From positions 124,001 through 188,000 of the forward strand of contig NZ_JAYGHP010000006.1 in the NCBI RefSeq assembly GCF_034932065.1: a DNA stretch of 64,000 nt. Reading direction: 5' to 3'. Of this stretch, positions 1-8,843 are shown piece after piece. Positions within the stretch are counted from its first letter, which is position 1. The number at the start of each line of letters is the position of its first letter. The notes below the pieces were generated by a model. It searched no databases, was not told the DNA's origin, and saw only the letters and a list, made by a program, of their open reading frames with translations. Made by a program: the position numbers and the translations under genes. This DNA comes from Crocosphaera sp. UHCC 0190 (lineage in GTDB: Bacteria; Cyanobacteriota; Cyanobacteriia; Cyanobacteriales; Microcystaceae).

Positions 1-1137
1 AATTCCCACTAAAATGAAGGGAAACCAATCAATCACCTGAGAAAAGGCCATCGTGGCCAAAGTGGAACCACTGATATTTTCTCCTACTCTATCCCCATAT
101 ATTCCCGTCGTCAAAATTACTAAAGCGGTCAAATTACAAATCAGAATGGTGTCAATAAATGGCTCTAAAATCGCCACAATTCCCTCTCGGATTGGTTCTT
201 TAGTTTTAGCGACGGCATGGGCGATCGCCGCTGAACCCAACCCGGCCCCATTAGAAAAGGCACTACGTCGAATCCCCTGAACGAAAATCCCAATCATGCC
301 CCCTTCTACTCCCGAAGGGGAAAAGGCTCCCTGAAATACTAACCCAAAGGCCGCCGGAATTGCTGTTAGATTGACCCCTAAGACCCACAAACAAGCCAAA
401 AGATAAATTCCTACCATCAAGGGAACTAACTTGCTTGTCACCACCCCAATGCGGCTAATGCCCCCAATAATTACCAAGCCAACCAACAGAGCAACGAGCA
501 AACCAAAGGCCCAATCATAATCTTTCATCCCAGGCACTACCGCCGCTAAAGCAGCAAAAGATTGATTGGCCTGAAACATATTGCCTCCCCCTACGGCTGA
601 GCCTAAACCAGCGAGACTGTAAAAAATGGCCAGGCCTTGACCAAGTTTGGCCTGGCCCAATTCTTGCAACCCTTGGGAGAGGTAATACATCGGGCCGCCA
701 ATGATTGTGCCATCGGGGTAAACGATGCGATATTTGACCCCTAGGGTACATTCCACAAATTTACTGGACATTCCCAAAAATCCTGCCACCGTCATCCAAA
801 AGACCGCTCCTGGCCCCCCTAATTGAATGGCAATGGCAACTCCGGCAATATTTCCCAATCCAACACTGGCCGATAGGGCCGTGGCCAAAGCCTGAAAGGA
901 AGACACTTCCCCCAGCCCTTCCTCTTGAGTTAGTTCGTACTTACCCAAGGCAATCTCTAGGGCGTGTTTAAACCCTCGAATATTAATTAACCCCATGCGT
1001 AGGGTAAAAAAAATTCCCCCAGCCAGCAACCACAGGATAATCAGAGGAAAGCCACCTATATCGAAAAAAAGCACCTGTTCAATCAGGGTAACAAGACTGG
1101 AAAACAGGCGATCAATATTATCAAGGAATTGATTCAC
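1..1137 (-). CDS. Sodium:alanine symporter family (AGCS) transporter, partial (C-terminus outside window)
   Basis: Integral membrane symporter expected to import small neutral amino acids (alanine, glycine) with sodium. The visible 379 residues start at a GTG (1135-1137) and run off the left edge, so the C-terminus is missing. The family signature is clear near residue 296: an NGAGLGSAAIAHAVAKT stretch followed by KEPIREG. An SASVGLGNIAG stretch near residue 95 is also typical. Several hydrophobic helices can be read, beginning with one at about residues 25-40. Only 4 bp separate it from the upstream CPP1-like gene on the same strand, so they may be co-transcribed. No strong ribosome-binding site precedes the GTG, so the exact start is uncertain. 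The substrate is inferred from the family only. Confidence 0.9.
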   Translation of the reverse strand, partial: MNQFLDNIDRLFSSLVTLIEQVLFFDIGGFPLIILWLLAGGIFFTLRMGLINIRGFKHALEIALGKYELTQEEGLGEVSSFQALATALSASVGLGNIAGVAIAIQLGGPGAVFWMTVAGFLGMSSKFVECTLGVKYRIVYPDGTIIGGPMYYLSQGLQELGQAKLGQGLAIFYSLAGLGSAVGGGNMFQANQSFAALAAVVPGMKDYDWAFGLLVALLVGLVIIGGISRIGVVTSKLVPLMVGIYLLACLWVLGVNLTAIPAAFGLVFQGAFSPSGVEGGMIGIFVQGIRRSAFSNGAGLGSAAIAHAVAKTKEPIREGIVAILEPFIDTILICNLTALVILTTGIYGDRVGENISGSTLATMAFSQVIDWFPFILVGI

Positions 1138-1141
1138 AGGG

Positions 1142-1762
1142 TTAACGAAGGAAGCTACTGCTCAACCAAAAGACAAAAAACACAACAATACTAATCAAGG
1201 ATTGATGGGTTCCACCGATTAGATTAGACCCCTGTAATAATTGGGCGATTCCCATACCTAATCCTACTCCCAACAGTAACCCCACCAGGGTGATTAGGAG
1301 AGCGCGGCCAAATTTATTTTCTTTGCGGTTTAGAAAGTAAAGATTTGTAAAGACTCCCAAGGCAAGCAGTAGGGGTAACAAAGAGGACTGATCTGAGGAA
1401 AACCCTGCTAAGAGAGCTAACCCTAGAAAGATCCCTGTGGGCCAAACAAGTTCCTTAGAGGAAGGGGTATCAATAAACCTTTGTAACCAAGGAGGGGAAT
1501 TATTAAGAGATAGGGAGGGGAGACTAGGGGGAACTTCCACTTTGCGGTCTGGAAAACGAATGCGATCGGGGACTTTGATTCTACCTTCTTGGCGCATTCT
1601 GAGGCGTTCCATAATAATCGCATCATAAGCGGCTTCGATACTTTCCACCACCTTAACGTCGTCCCGATACTCTTGACTTAAACGATTTTTGGCTTCCTGG
1701 ATCTCCTCAAAGGAAGCTGCCTCAGTAATGCCCAGTTTTTCGTAGGGAGTTTGCTCGCTCAT
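1142..1762 (-). CDS. CPP1-like family membrane protein (J-like domain plus four membrane segments)
   Basis: Resembles the cyanobacterial and plastid CPP1-like family (chaperone-like protein of protochlorophyllide oxidoreductase; DUF3353). The first ~60 residues form a degenerate J-like helical domain (PYEKLGITEAASFEEIQEAK) without the HPD tripeptide of true DnaJ proteins. A basic, proline-rich linker follows, then four hydrophobic segments at about residues 107-121, 127-144, 152-174 and 187-204. Plant homologues stabilise the chlorophyll-synthesis enzyme POR; that role here is inference. An AGGAGG ribosome-binding site stands just before the ATG, which fixes the start. The symporter gene follows after 4 bp. 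Confidence 0.8.
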   Translation of the reverse strand: MSEQTPYEKLGITEAASFEEIQEAKNRLSQEYRDDVKVVESIEAAYDAIIMERLRMRQEGRIKVPDRIRFPDRKVEVPPSLPSLSLNNSPPWLQRFIDTPSSKELVWPTGIFLGLALLAGFSSDQSSLLPLLLALGVFTNLYFLNRKENKFGRALLITLVGLLLGVGLGMGIAQLLQGSNLIGGTHQSLISIVVFFVFWLSSSFLR

Positions 1763-1965
1763 CTAAAACCTCCTGCCATAATTTCCCTCGTTAAATCACT
1801 GGATAATGAATCGGTTAATGAATTTTAAGGGGATTTACCAAAATTCTTAATTCTTGGCTTATCTTTATGCTTGAGTTCGTCAACCGAAATAGTGATTTTG
1901 ACCTCGATTATAGCCTTACTCCAGTTAGTTTAGCTTGAGAACTGCAAAAGATTTCAGAATGATTC

Positions 1966-2247
1966 TTATCCTTGTTGAGAACTGTTACTTTTTGTCTTAT
2001 CTACGTTTTGAGAGGAAGTCTCAGTCCCTTGATTTTCTTCTAGTTCTGCTTTCATTGTCACAGATTCTTCGATTTGTTGGGCTTCCCGTTTAAATTCATT
2101 CTCGAACTCTTTAGACGCATCTTGAAAACCGCGAATGGCCTTACCAAGACTGCGACCAATTTCGGGCAGTTTTTTGGGGCCAAACACTAAGAGCGCAATC
2201 ACCAAGATTAACGCCATTTCAGGCAATCCAATGCCAAAAACATTCAT
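1966..2247 (-). CDS. tatA: Sec-independent protein translocase subunit TatA/E
   Basis: Pore-forming subunit of the twin-arginine export system of the plasma or thylakoid membrane, which moves folded proteins. The 93-residue protein has the family layout: a short N-terminus, one membrane helix at residues 6-21 (PEMALILVIALLVFG), the FGPKKLPEIGRSLG hinge, an amphipathic helix, and a charged glutamine- and serine-rich tail. The frame is open 29 codons further upstream, but the ATG at 2245-2247 gives the conserved N-terminus (MNVFGIGLPEMA). It sits next to psbH on the same strand. A lipoprotein with a twin-arginine signal is encoded about 1.8 kb away and may be a client. Confidence 0.93.
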   Translation of the reverse strand: MNVFGIGLPEMALILVIALLVFGPKKLPEIGRSLGKAIRGFQDASKEFENEFKREAQQIEESVTMKAELEENQGTETSSQNVDKTKSNSSQQG

Positions 2248-2441
2248 AATTGCTCCTGATATTGATCTAATAATCCTATTTATCGGATTTTTGTGTAGAT
2301 GAGAGGCAAAAAAACCCGGATAAACCGGGGTCAATGTAATTGTTTGTCTGTTTTAGGGAAGGTCATCAATTATCATCATCATGGTATTCCTGACAGAAGC
2401 AGATAAGACCAAAACCTGATAACTGATGACAGACAAGGGTA

Positions 2442-2636
2442 TTAACCACCCCAATTTACACTAAACCCATCGAGTAATAGGGACGAGTTGTAAATTTGCA
2501 GAATGATTAACAAAAAGACCAAGAATAATCCCATGAAAACTCCCATCAGAGGGGTGGTTCCCCATCCAGGTACGACCTTTCCGTACTCAGAGTTCAGAGG
2601 TCTGAGTACATCTCCTAACCAAGTGCGTTGTGCCAT
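2442..2636 (-). CDS. psbH: Photosystem II reaction centre protein H
   Basis: Small single-span subunit of photosystem II, 64 residues, the usual cyanobacterial length. It starts [20 protein letters not shown], has one membrane helix at about residues 29-46 ([19 protein letters not shown]), and ends in the conserved [12 protein letters not shown]-type tail. It supports the Q-B site and bicarbonate region and helps assemble CP47. The frame is open further upstream, but the ATG at 2634-2636 matches the family start. psbN lies divergently 84 bp away, the arrangement conserved in cyanobacteria and related to that of chloroplasts. Confidence 0.97.
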   Translation of the reverse strand: MAQRTWLGDVLRPLNSEYGKVVPGWGTTPLMGVFMGLFLVFLLIILQIYNSSLLLDGFSVNWGG

Positions 2637-2720
2637 AAGTTTGTAATCGTTGTCTCTAAATTTAGATGCTTTGACATTTGTCATATTATAAGAGAATCGG
2701 TATCATCTTCAAAAAATCCT
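2637..2720. promoter_or_regulatory. Divergent psbH/psbN promoter region
   Basis: This 84-bp gap separates the start codons of psbH (minus) and psbN (plus), so it must hold at least the proximal promoter and leader of both, unless one is expressed from further away. It is AT-rich. I did not find a convincing -35/-10 pair for either gene, so only its position supports the call. Confidence 0.5.
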
Positions 2721-2852
2721 ATGGAACCTGCAACTGTTTTAAGTATCGCTATTGGCTCAATCCTTCTTTTAATCACGGGTTTCGCCGTTTATACCGCTTT
2801 TGGCCCTCCTTCTGCTCAATTGAGTGATCCCTTTGAAGATCACGAAGATTAA
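2721..2852 (+). CDS. psbN: Photosystem II biogenesis protein PsbN
   Basis: A 43-residue membrane protein that is needed for photosystem II assembly and repair in plastids and is not a stable subunit. It begins [20 protein letters not shown] and has one hydrophobic helix at residues 5-27. The tail is conserved: [20 protein letters not shown]. The ATG at 2721 matches the family start although the frame is open upstream. It is transcribed away from psbH. Confidence 0.97.
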   Translation: MEPATVLSIAIGSILLLITGFAVYTAFGPPSAQLSDPFEDHED

Positions 2853-2941
2853 GCTGACGGTGTGTGATCGTTAGGTTTGTCAATGTTGGGTTGTCTTGAT
2901 TGATTAACCCAACCACGAATAAAAGTAAAAAGTAATTAAAA

Positions 2942-3385
2942 ATGTTTAAAGTGATTTGTTATGGGAAAAAGGCAACAATTTTCATGGGATTAATCATGAC
3001 TTTGGCCAGTCTAACGCCCCTGAAAGCAATGGCACAATCGTCAATCAATCCCCTCGAAGGAGAATGGATTAAGTTAAGTTGTGATGGGGAACCTGGTATG
3101 AGTTTAACCCCTGATAAACAGGAAAAAATTAGGGCAGCTTTAGCTGAGAATGAACAACTGCAAAGTTTATTTGGAGAATTCGCCACACAAAGGTTAACGG
3201 GTAGTTTGTTGGATGGTTTTCTGGCAATGGCGCAGTATAGTTTAGGACAGTTTCGCCGTGAGTCTGAAGGAAAATCTATGGCCTTATTAACCTTGTTTTT
3301 TGATGACAAAACCTTAGACATGGTGTCTAAAGAAGTTAAGGCACAATGGCAACAGGAAATGCAACAAGCTTGTTCAAATCAGTAG
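2942..3385 (+). CDS. Secreted protein of unknown function
   Basis: I do not recognise this 147-residue protein. It has a signal peptide: a basic start (MFKVICYGKKA), a hydrophobic core at about residues 12-25, and a probable AMA-Q cleavage near residue 32. The mature part is about 115 residues, mostly predicted helical and charged, with two cysteines (near residues 47 and 144) that could form a disulphide. An extracytoplasmic location is inferred from this. It stands alone between psbN and the hicAB pair. Confidence 0.6.
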   Translation: MFKVICYGKKATIFMGLIMTLASLTPLKAMAQSSINPLEGEWIKLSCDGEPGMSLTPDKQEKIRAALAENEQLQSLFGEFATQRLTGSLLDGFLAMAQYSLGQFRRESEGKSMALLTLFFDDKTLDMVSKEVKAQWQQEMQQACSNQ

Positions 3386-3474
3386 GTTTTTTACTTGATC
3401 TTCACGAATCTTTTGGCACCCATTTGGGAACTTTGTTTCTGTTTTTTGTTTACAGTTCAATTTTTATCAAGAAT

Positions 3475-3684
3475 TTATAATTGACTTACTTCAGGAATAG
3501 ATTCTCCTTCAATTTGCCAAGATTCTAAATACATTTCGATTACTTCTTCACCGTTACGAATTGCTTCTTCACGGGTTTTTCCATGAGTACAAGGCATGAA
3601 AACAAGCTCAGCAAACTCTGGAATTGTTACTAGAAAAAGCTGATCTTCATCAGACCACTGAATGATCATACTATATTGACTCAT
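3475..3684 (-). CDS. hicB: HicB-type antitoxin
   Basis: A 69-residue protein with the partial RNase-H-like fold of HicB antitoxins. The pattern YSMIIQWSDEDQLFLVTIPEF, then G-TREEAIRNGEEVIEMYLESW, is diagnostic. HicB binds and blocks the HicA ribonuclease and usually represses the operon. No C-terminal DNA-binding domain is present, so this is the short form. Its ATG overlaps the hicA stop by one base (TAATG), which implies translational coupling in the usual toxin-first order. Confidence 0.88.
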   Translation of the reverse strand: MSQYSMIIQWSDEDQLFLVTIPEFAELVFMPCTHGKTREEAIRNGEEVIEMYLESWQIEGESIPEVSQL

Positions 3685-3905
3685 TAATTGTTATCCTTCC
3701 TTATTTCTTCTAATTTAGCTAATAATGCTGTTAGCTGTTTTTCCAGATAAGGTGGTACATCGTCTCCATCTTTACCTGAAATGGTTAATGTTTTCCTCAA
3801 CAGAGGATGTCGCCAACGTTCATGACTCCCTTTCCCACGCTTGGGTAAATAAATAAAGCCGTACCGTGCAATCTGAGTTTTCAACTCTCGAATTTTCCTG
3901 GGCAT
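3684..3905 (-). CDS. hicA: HicA-type toxin (mRNA interferase)
   Basis: A 73-residue protein with a double-stranded-RNA-binding-like fold. It starts MPRKIRELKTQIARYGF, and the catalytic His lies in GKGSHERWRHP, a typical HicA motif. It cuts mRNA and slows growth when HicB is lost. The frame is open 15 codons upstream to 3950, but the ATG at 3903-3905 gives the standard N-terminus. It overlaps hicB by one base. The pair is probably a stabilising or stress module. Confidence 0.88.
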   Translation of the reverse strand: MPRKIRELKTQIARYGFIYLPKRGKGSHERWRHPLLRKTLTISGKDGDDVPPYLEKQLTALLAKLEEIRKDNN

Positions 3906-4003
3906 GGATATTCTATGATACTCTATTCTATTGTCTGACTCAACAACCATAAATAGATAATAACTGCTACCTTTAATAAAAAACTTATAATTACATCCCC
4001 AAT

Positions 4004-5356
4004 ATGATGAAACGCCGTAACTTTATCAAATACACTAGCCTAGGCATCGCGGGTTTAGGATTCACCGCTTGCAGCAATTTCGATATATTTTCCCCCAACA
4101 AGGCACAAAAAAATCTCGATCTCGGTTCTCTCGAAAAGTCTAACCTAACTCTCGGATTTGTTGCTACTCAAGATGCTGCCCCCCTAATTATTGCCCAGGA
4201 AAAGGGGCTTTTTGAGCGTTATGGCTTAACTGTCACCCTGAAGCGTTACGATACCTGGGAAGCGGTGCAAAAAGACCTCTTAGAATGGCGTTCTGATGCG
4301 GCACAACTTCCCTATTCCTTCCCCATGATGGCACAGTTAGGGGAAAAGAAAGCTCCCTTAATCTCTTTGATGAATCTTAACCTGAATGGGAGTGCGATCG
4401 CCTTAAACCAAAAAGCTTGGGAAGCGGGAATTCGTCCCTCGGTGGATTATTTTAATTTTGCTGATTTTGAAGGAGGAGTGCGAAACTATCTGAGAAATCG
4501 GGGAAAATCTGCTAAGTTTGCTGTAGATTCTAATTTTTCGATGGATGCTTATTTAACTCGTTATTGGTTGTCTGCGTTGGGAATAATGCCGGATGCTGAA
4601 GTGGAATTAGTGGAATTTCCGGCTTCTCAGATGGTTTATAAACTACAAGCAGGTATGATTGAAGGTGATAGTGTTTCTGCTCCCTGGAATCAACAAACGG
4701 TCTTAAATAAGTCAGGATTTATTACTCATATTAGTCGGGATATTTGGCAAGGACATCCTAACAAAATCTTAGCCACTATGGATGGTTGGACAAGAAAAAA
4801 TCCCACAACAACAAGGGCATTAATGGCGGCATTAATTGAGGCTTGTCAATATTGCGATCGCCCTAATAATTATACAGAAGTTGCCGAAATTTTAGCCCAG
4901 CCTAACTATTTAAACTTAGATGCTAGTCTTATTCAACCAACTTTAGAAGGGAAATATTCTTACAGCAGTCAAGTTTCGGAAAAATATCAACAAAGTATTC
5001 CTGATTTTACGATTTTTCATCATCGGGAAGCTGCCTATTTAAAGAATAATGATCATGCCAATTATCCTTGGCGTTCCCATGCAGTTTGGATGTTAACTCA
5101 AATGGTTCGTTGGCATCAATTAGATAGTTCTGATTATCCTAAAGATGCGGATAAACTGTTAGATAAAATTTATCCAGTTACTTTCTATGAAGAGGTGGCC
5201 AAAGGGTTAAAAATTCCCCTGCCAAGTGATAACATGAAACAGGAACCAGTCACAGCTTTTATTGATGGCAGAGCATTTGATCCGAGTCAACCTGTCGCTT
5301 ATTTGAATCAGTTTCCTATTCGTGCGAGTCGTCCTCAATTTTTCGGCTTCGCTTAA
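4004..5356 (+). CDS. CmpA/NrtA-like ABC transporter substrate-binding lipoprotein
   Basis: A periplasmic solute-binding lipoprotein of the nitrate/bicarbonate-binding family. The signal has a twin-arginine pair (KRRNFIK, residues 3-9) and a lipobox ending FTAC, with the lipidated cysteine at residue 23. Such signals can direct Tat export, and tatA lies nearby. The mature part shows the family pattern: LGFVATQDAAPLIIAQEKGLFERYG, then SLMNLNLNGSAIALN and SAPWNQQ. Length is 450 residues, similar to CmpA and NrtA. No permease or ATPase gene is adjacent, so it is an orphan component. Nitrate, nitrite, bicarbonate or another small anion is possible; the ligand cannot be read from sequence. Confidence 0.85.
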   Translation: MMKRRNFIKYTSLGIAGLGFTACSNFDIFSPNKAQKNLDLGSLEKSNLTLGFVATQDAAPLIIAQEKGLFERYGLTVTLKRYDTWEAVQKDLLEWRSDAAQLPYSFPMMAQLGEKKAPLISLMNLNLNGSAIALNQKAWEAGIRPSVDYFNFADFEGGVRNYLRNRGKSAKFAVDSNFSMDAYLTRYWLSALGIMPDAEVELVEFPASQMVYKLQAGMIEGDSVSAPWNQQTVLNKSGFITHISRDIWQGHPNKILATMDGWTRKNPTTTRALMAALIEACQYCDRPNNYTEVAEILAQPNYLNLDASLIQPTLEGKYSYSSQVSEKYQQSIPDFTIFHHREAAYLKNNDHANYPWRSHAVWMLTQMVRWHQLDSSDYPKDADKLLDKIYPVTFYEEVAKGLKIPLPSDNMKQEPVTAFIDGRAFDPSQPVAYLNQFPIRASRPQFFGFA

Positions 5357-5401
5357 CTCCCTAGGAGCAAGCAGCCATCATCGGTATAAACTTAATAATA
5401 T

Positions 5402-5440
5402 AGCCTCTCAAATTTGTCAATGTAGAGAGGCTTTTTCTCT
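5402..5440 (+). terminator. Rho-independent terminator
   Basis: A perfect 8-bp stem, AGCCTCTC (5402-5409) with GAGAGGCT (5425-5432), and a 15-nt loop are followed by a run of five T. It lies 46 bp after the stop of the substrate-binding lipoprotein gene and before the convergent ABC1 kinase gene. Confidence 0.8.
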
Positions 5441-5484
5441 ATGCTGCTTTTCCTATAATACCGATATTAACCGTAATTGGTAAA

Positions 5485-7167
5485 TTATTTTTCAATTAAC
5501 TTATCTATTTTTTCTTGAATCATTAATGTAAATAATGATTTGAATAACAACAAACAAAATAATCCTGCAAACCCGAAACAAACTAGGGATAATTTAAGAT
5601 AAATAGTTGTCATTAAGATGGAAGCAGACAGTAATAAAAACCCGGTTAAACAAGTATAAATTAAACTCTTAATTCCTAAATTAATACGCTTTAATATTCT
5701 CTCACTTTCCAATGATCGAATGCGAAATTGTAATTCTCCTCTGTCTATTCTTTCCTCTAAACGCTTCAAAAACTTTTCCGATGTATTCGGTTTAATTAAG
5801 GTACTTTTGATCAGATCTTTTGCTTGCCTTGCTAAAGCAGTCACCAAACTTCCCCGACTACCACTTAAGGCTAAACTTTTGACAAAAGGTTGACTCGCTT
5901 CTAATAAATTATATTGGGGATCTAAGGCCCGTGCAATACCATCCAAAGTTGTCAAAGATTTGAGGATAAATGTCATTTGTGGAGGTAAACGAAAAGGTTG
6001 ACTTTTGAACATTAAATATACTTCATCACTAATTTGTTCAAAGGCCCGAACATCTACAGGTTTATCTCGAAAATTATCTAAGAGAAACGCCACAATTCGC
6101 TTCACTGGGGTCATATCATTTAAAGGTTCAATTAACTCCATATAAACCAAGGTTTCAATCACTTTGTCTGTATCTTTTTTTAAGACAGCAAAAAAGGTTT
6201 GTATCATCTGATCTTTAGCAAAGGTTTTGACTTCGGCCATGGTGCCAAAATCATAAAATATCAAGTCTCCCCTTTGACTCACTGCCATATTACCAGGATG
6301 GGGATCGGATTGAAAAAATCCATCTAATAAGAGTTGTTTTAAATAAGAACAAATTCCTAATTGAATAATCCGGTCTAAGTTAATGTTATTCGCTTCTAAA
6401 GCAGCACGATCATCAATTTTAATCCCTGGTAAATATTCTAAGGTTAACACTTTCTTTGTGCTATACTTCCAGTAAACTTTAGGGACGATAATTTGAGAAT
6501 AACCTCTAAAATTATTGCGAAATCTTTCGGCATTTTTCCCTTCATGAATATAATCTATTTCTTGGAATAAAAGCCCAAAAAACTCCTCATAAATTGCCTC
6601 TAAATCATACTTTTTAAAATCAGAAAAGTAACGAGTCAGAAAACGAATTAAACGATGAACTACTTCAAAATCTAAATTAAAAATTCTTTCTAACCCAGGT
6701 CGCTGTACTTTGACAACCACTTCCTCCCCTGTATATAATATAGCTCGGTGAACTTGTCCCAAACTAGCTGAGGCTAAAGGGTCGCTTTCAAAGGATTCAA
6801 ATAAATCATAAACAGGTTTACCTAATTCTGCTTCAATAACTGCGATCGCTTCTTCAGAACTAAAGGGAGGCACTCGATCTTGAAGTTGACTTAATTCTTG
6901 GATATATTCTAAGGGAATTAAATCAGCACGAGTTGACAAAGACTGCCCAATTTTAATAAATGTTGGCCCTAATTGTAGCAAATTTTTAACTAGCCATTTT
7001 GCCCGTTTATGTCTTTGTCGAGATGAATTATTTCTTAGCAGTTTATCCCAAAAGAAGCCTAACAGAAATTGTAGCGTAATGGTAGAAATTTCCCATTGTC
7101 TTGTTAGGGGAGAATTATTGGAACGTTGCCAGCGCAGCGACTGAGACGATGCACTTTTCGTAAGCAT
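5485..7167 (-). CDS. ABC1/UbiB/AarF family atypical kinase
   Basis: Atypical protein-kinase-like ATPase of the ABC1K (UbiB/ADCK) family, linked in plastids and bacteria to prenylquinone metabolism. The family motifs are intact: KxGQ at residues 72-75 (FIKIGQSLSTR), the alanine-rich loop SASLGQVHRA near 133-142, VKVQRP with lysine 153, the catalytic SDPHPGN (Asp288, Asn293) and DFG at 306-308. Two hydrophobic segments at about 505-527 and 530-553 anchor the C-terminus. It follows the degenerate histidine kinase gene by 6 bp, so they form an operon. Cyanobacteria carry several paralogues, so no gene name is given. Confidence 0.93.
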   Translation of the reverse strand: MLTKSASSQSLRWQRSNNSPLTRQWEISTITLQFLLGFFWDKLLRNNSSRQRHKRAKWLVKNLLQLGPTFIKIGQSLSTRADLIPLEYIQELSQLQDRVPPFSSEEAIAVIEAELGKPVYDLFESFESDPLASASLGQVHRAILYTGEEVVVKVQRPGLERIFNLDFEVVHRLIRFLTRYFSDFKKYDLEAIYEEFFGLLFQEIDYIHEGKNAERFRNNFRGYSQIIVPKVYWKYSTKKVLTLEYLPGIKIDDRAALEANNINLDRIIQLGICSYLKQLLLDGFFQSDPHPGNMAVSQRGDLIFYDFGTMAEVKTFAKDQMIQTFFAVLKKDTDKVIETLVYMELIEPLNDMTPVKRIVAFLLDNFRDKPVDVRAFEQISDEVYLMFKSQPFRLPPQMTFILKSLTTLDGIARALDPQYNLLEASQPFVKSLALSGSRGSLVTALARQAKDLIKSTLIKPNTSEKFLKRLEERIDRGELQFRIRSLESERILKRINLGIKSLIYTCLTGFLLLSASILMTTIYLKLSLVCFGFAGLFCLLLFKSLFTLMIQEKIDKLIEK

Positions 7168-7173
7168 AAAACC

Positions 7174-8577
7174 TTAGGATTGCTGTGAGGATAAAGACTG
7201 AGGGAGAATCAGTCTAAAGATAATTTTACAATGTTCAGGGGTATCTGTGGGGACACAATCAACTTTAATGGTTCCCTTGAGAAGTTTAACCCGATCTTTA
7301 ATAATGCTTAAACCGAGTCCAATACCAGGAATAGCGGTATCAATAACAATTTGTTCACGATAAAAAGGATCAAAAAGATAAGTCAAATTTTTCTGAGAAA
7401 TACAGTGACTAATATTAGCAATACTTATAATGATTTTAGGATCATGAATAGAATTTTCTTGATTAATGATGAGAGATACAGTAGAATCAGATAGAGAAAA
7501 TTTACCGGCATTGATTAACAATTCCTGTAATACGATTCTTAAATGTTCCTCATCTGTATAAATTTCTCTCAAAGTTGTCTGGGAATTTTCTGGCTGTAAC
7601 TTTTTTTCAAACTCAACCAGTAAATTAAGAGATATTCGCTTATCTTCTTGCCATTTACTACGATAAGGGGTGACAATTTCATTAATAAGAGTCTCTAGGT
7701 TAAGTAATCTTGGAGTCAGGGTAAATGTCTGAGATTTGAGATTTTTAAGTTGCAGAATTTTTTCATTGATTTCATTCAGTTTTTCCCATTGTTCTTCTAA
7801 AATATCTAATCGTTTTTGTAAGTCATCTGGTGATAATTCTCGCTTGCGTAACATGGTAATTCCCATCTTGAGTATCGCCAATGGATTACGAGTTTGATCG
7901 CTCATACTCGTAATCATATTATAAATGAGTTGTTTGTTCCATTCTAACTGTCTTTCTAATTGTTTCCTGGTTGTTTCCCACCAAAGTCTAAGGATAGGGT
8001 TTTCTTCTAATAATTGAGGAATATTACTCAAAGAAAAATTAGAATCTCGGACTGATAAATTATCATTAGATAAGTTTAATTGAATTAAATGACAGGCGAT
8101 CGCTACAATATCTGCAACTTCTTTAAAAAGTTTTTTATCTGTTTGAGTCCAGGTATAATCTTGGGTTTTTCCTAGTAAAATGATGCCATTATGATTCCCT
8201 TGAAAATTCGTTGCTATTCCCAGTAAAGATTGTACATTTATTTCCTCAAACAAGCTACAGTTTAGTCTTGAATTATGATTTTGAGGACTATTAATTGATT
8301 GAATTTTTGAATCATTTAGTATTTTAGTAATTGCAGGTTGAGACATTAATTCTAAAATAATTTGAGAGGAAATTGTTAGTTGAGTTTCTTTTAAAAATGC
8401 CTTATAATTGAGAGGGTTTAACTCATCAATACCAATAATAATAAGACAAAAATCTACAGAAAAATTCTTGACAATAACCTTGGTAATTTCTTCTAAGATG
8501 ATCGAGGAATCTGATGAATTTGAAATTGTTTGGATCAGGATTTTTCCTAGTTGCTTAGATTTTAAAGAATTGGGCAT
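7174..8577 (-). CDS. GAF-domain histidine-kinase-like protein, phosphoacceptor His replaced
   Basis: A two-component-kinase relative with three parts: a GAF-like sensor at about residues 20-165, a dimerisation helix pair at about 205-280, and a HATPase domain at about 295-460. The H-box reads SDQTRNPLAIL. Aspartate 227 takes the place of the histidine that is normally phosphorylated. The N-box is kept (ELLINAGKFS, Asn356). The G1 box lacks DxGxG (IANISHC, about 386-392), while the F and G2 boxes remain (LFDPFYR; GIGLGLSI). It may bind ATP weakly or act as a scaffold, but is unlikely to autophosphorylate. It sits 6 bp upstream of the ABC1 kinase, with no response regulator nearby. Confidence 0.8.
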   Translation of the reverse strand: MPNSLKSKQLGKILIQTISNSSDSSIILEEITKVIVKNFSVDFCLIIIGIDELNPLNYKAFLKETQLTISSQIILELMSQPAITKILNDSKIQSINSPQNHNSRLNCSLFEEINVQSLLGIATNFQGNHNGIILLGKTQDYTWTQTDKKLFKEVADIVAIACHLIQLNLSNDNLSVRDSNFSLSNIPQLLEENPILRLWWETTRKQLERQLEWNKQLIYNMITSMSDQTRNPLAILKMGITMLRKRELSPDDLQKRLDILEEQWEKLNEINEKILQLKNLKSQTFTLTPRLLNLETLINEIVTPYRSKWQEDKRISLNLLVEFEKKLQPENSQTTLREIYTDEEHLRIVLQELLINAGKFSLSDSTVSLIINQENSIHDPKIIISIANISHCISQKNLTYLFDPFYREQIVIDTAIPGIGLGLSIIKDRVKLLKGTIKVDCVPTDTPEHCKIIFRLILPQSLSSQQS

Positions 8578-8843
8578 TTTACTGGCACTACTTTTTGAAA
8601 AGTTAGGGATAAATCAAATAATTTCTAAGACAATTATTTTGCTAATTTAATCAAAATAAAAACTATCTAAACTTAGACATTTTTATCTAAATTTTAGCTG
8701 CAAGGGATTCTTTCAGGATGATAGCATGAGCATTTACCAATATATAACCATCATCAATAATAACTGCTCAATATTCAACGGTAAATTCACGCAAGAAAAC
8801 GCAAAGAAATGTAACAAAAATTAGGCTTACTTAGGAGGTATTT
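8578..8843. other. Intergenic gap upstream of the histidine-kinase-like gene
   Basis: The gap separates the start of the kinase-like gene (leftward) from the stop of crtH (also leftward), so it should contain the promoter of the kinase/ABC1K operon. It is AT-rich. I see no small gene, clear terminator or repeat in it. Confidence 0.4.

Noticed and set aside
53-280. Plus-strand open frame over the symporter
   Set aside because: The opposite strand shows the clear AGCS motif, so this is a shadow frame.
1423-1628. Open frames on both strands inside the CPP1-like gene
   Set aside because: They overlap a family-matching frame and have no family signature.
2628-2684. Longer N-termini for psbH and psbN that overlap each other
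   Set aside because: Both families have fixed starts ([14 protein letters not shown]), so the extensions are chance open frame.
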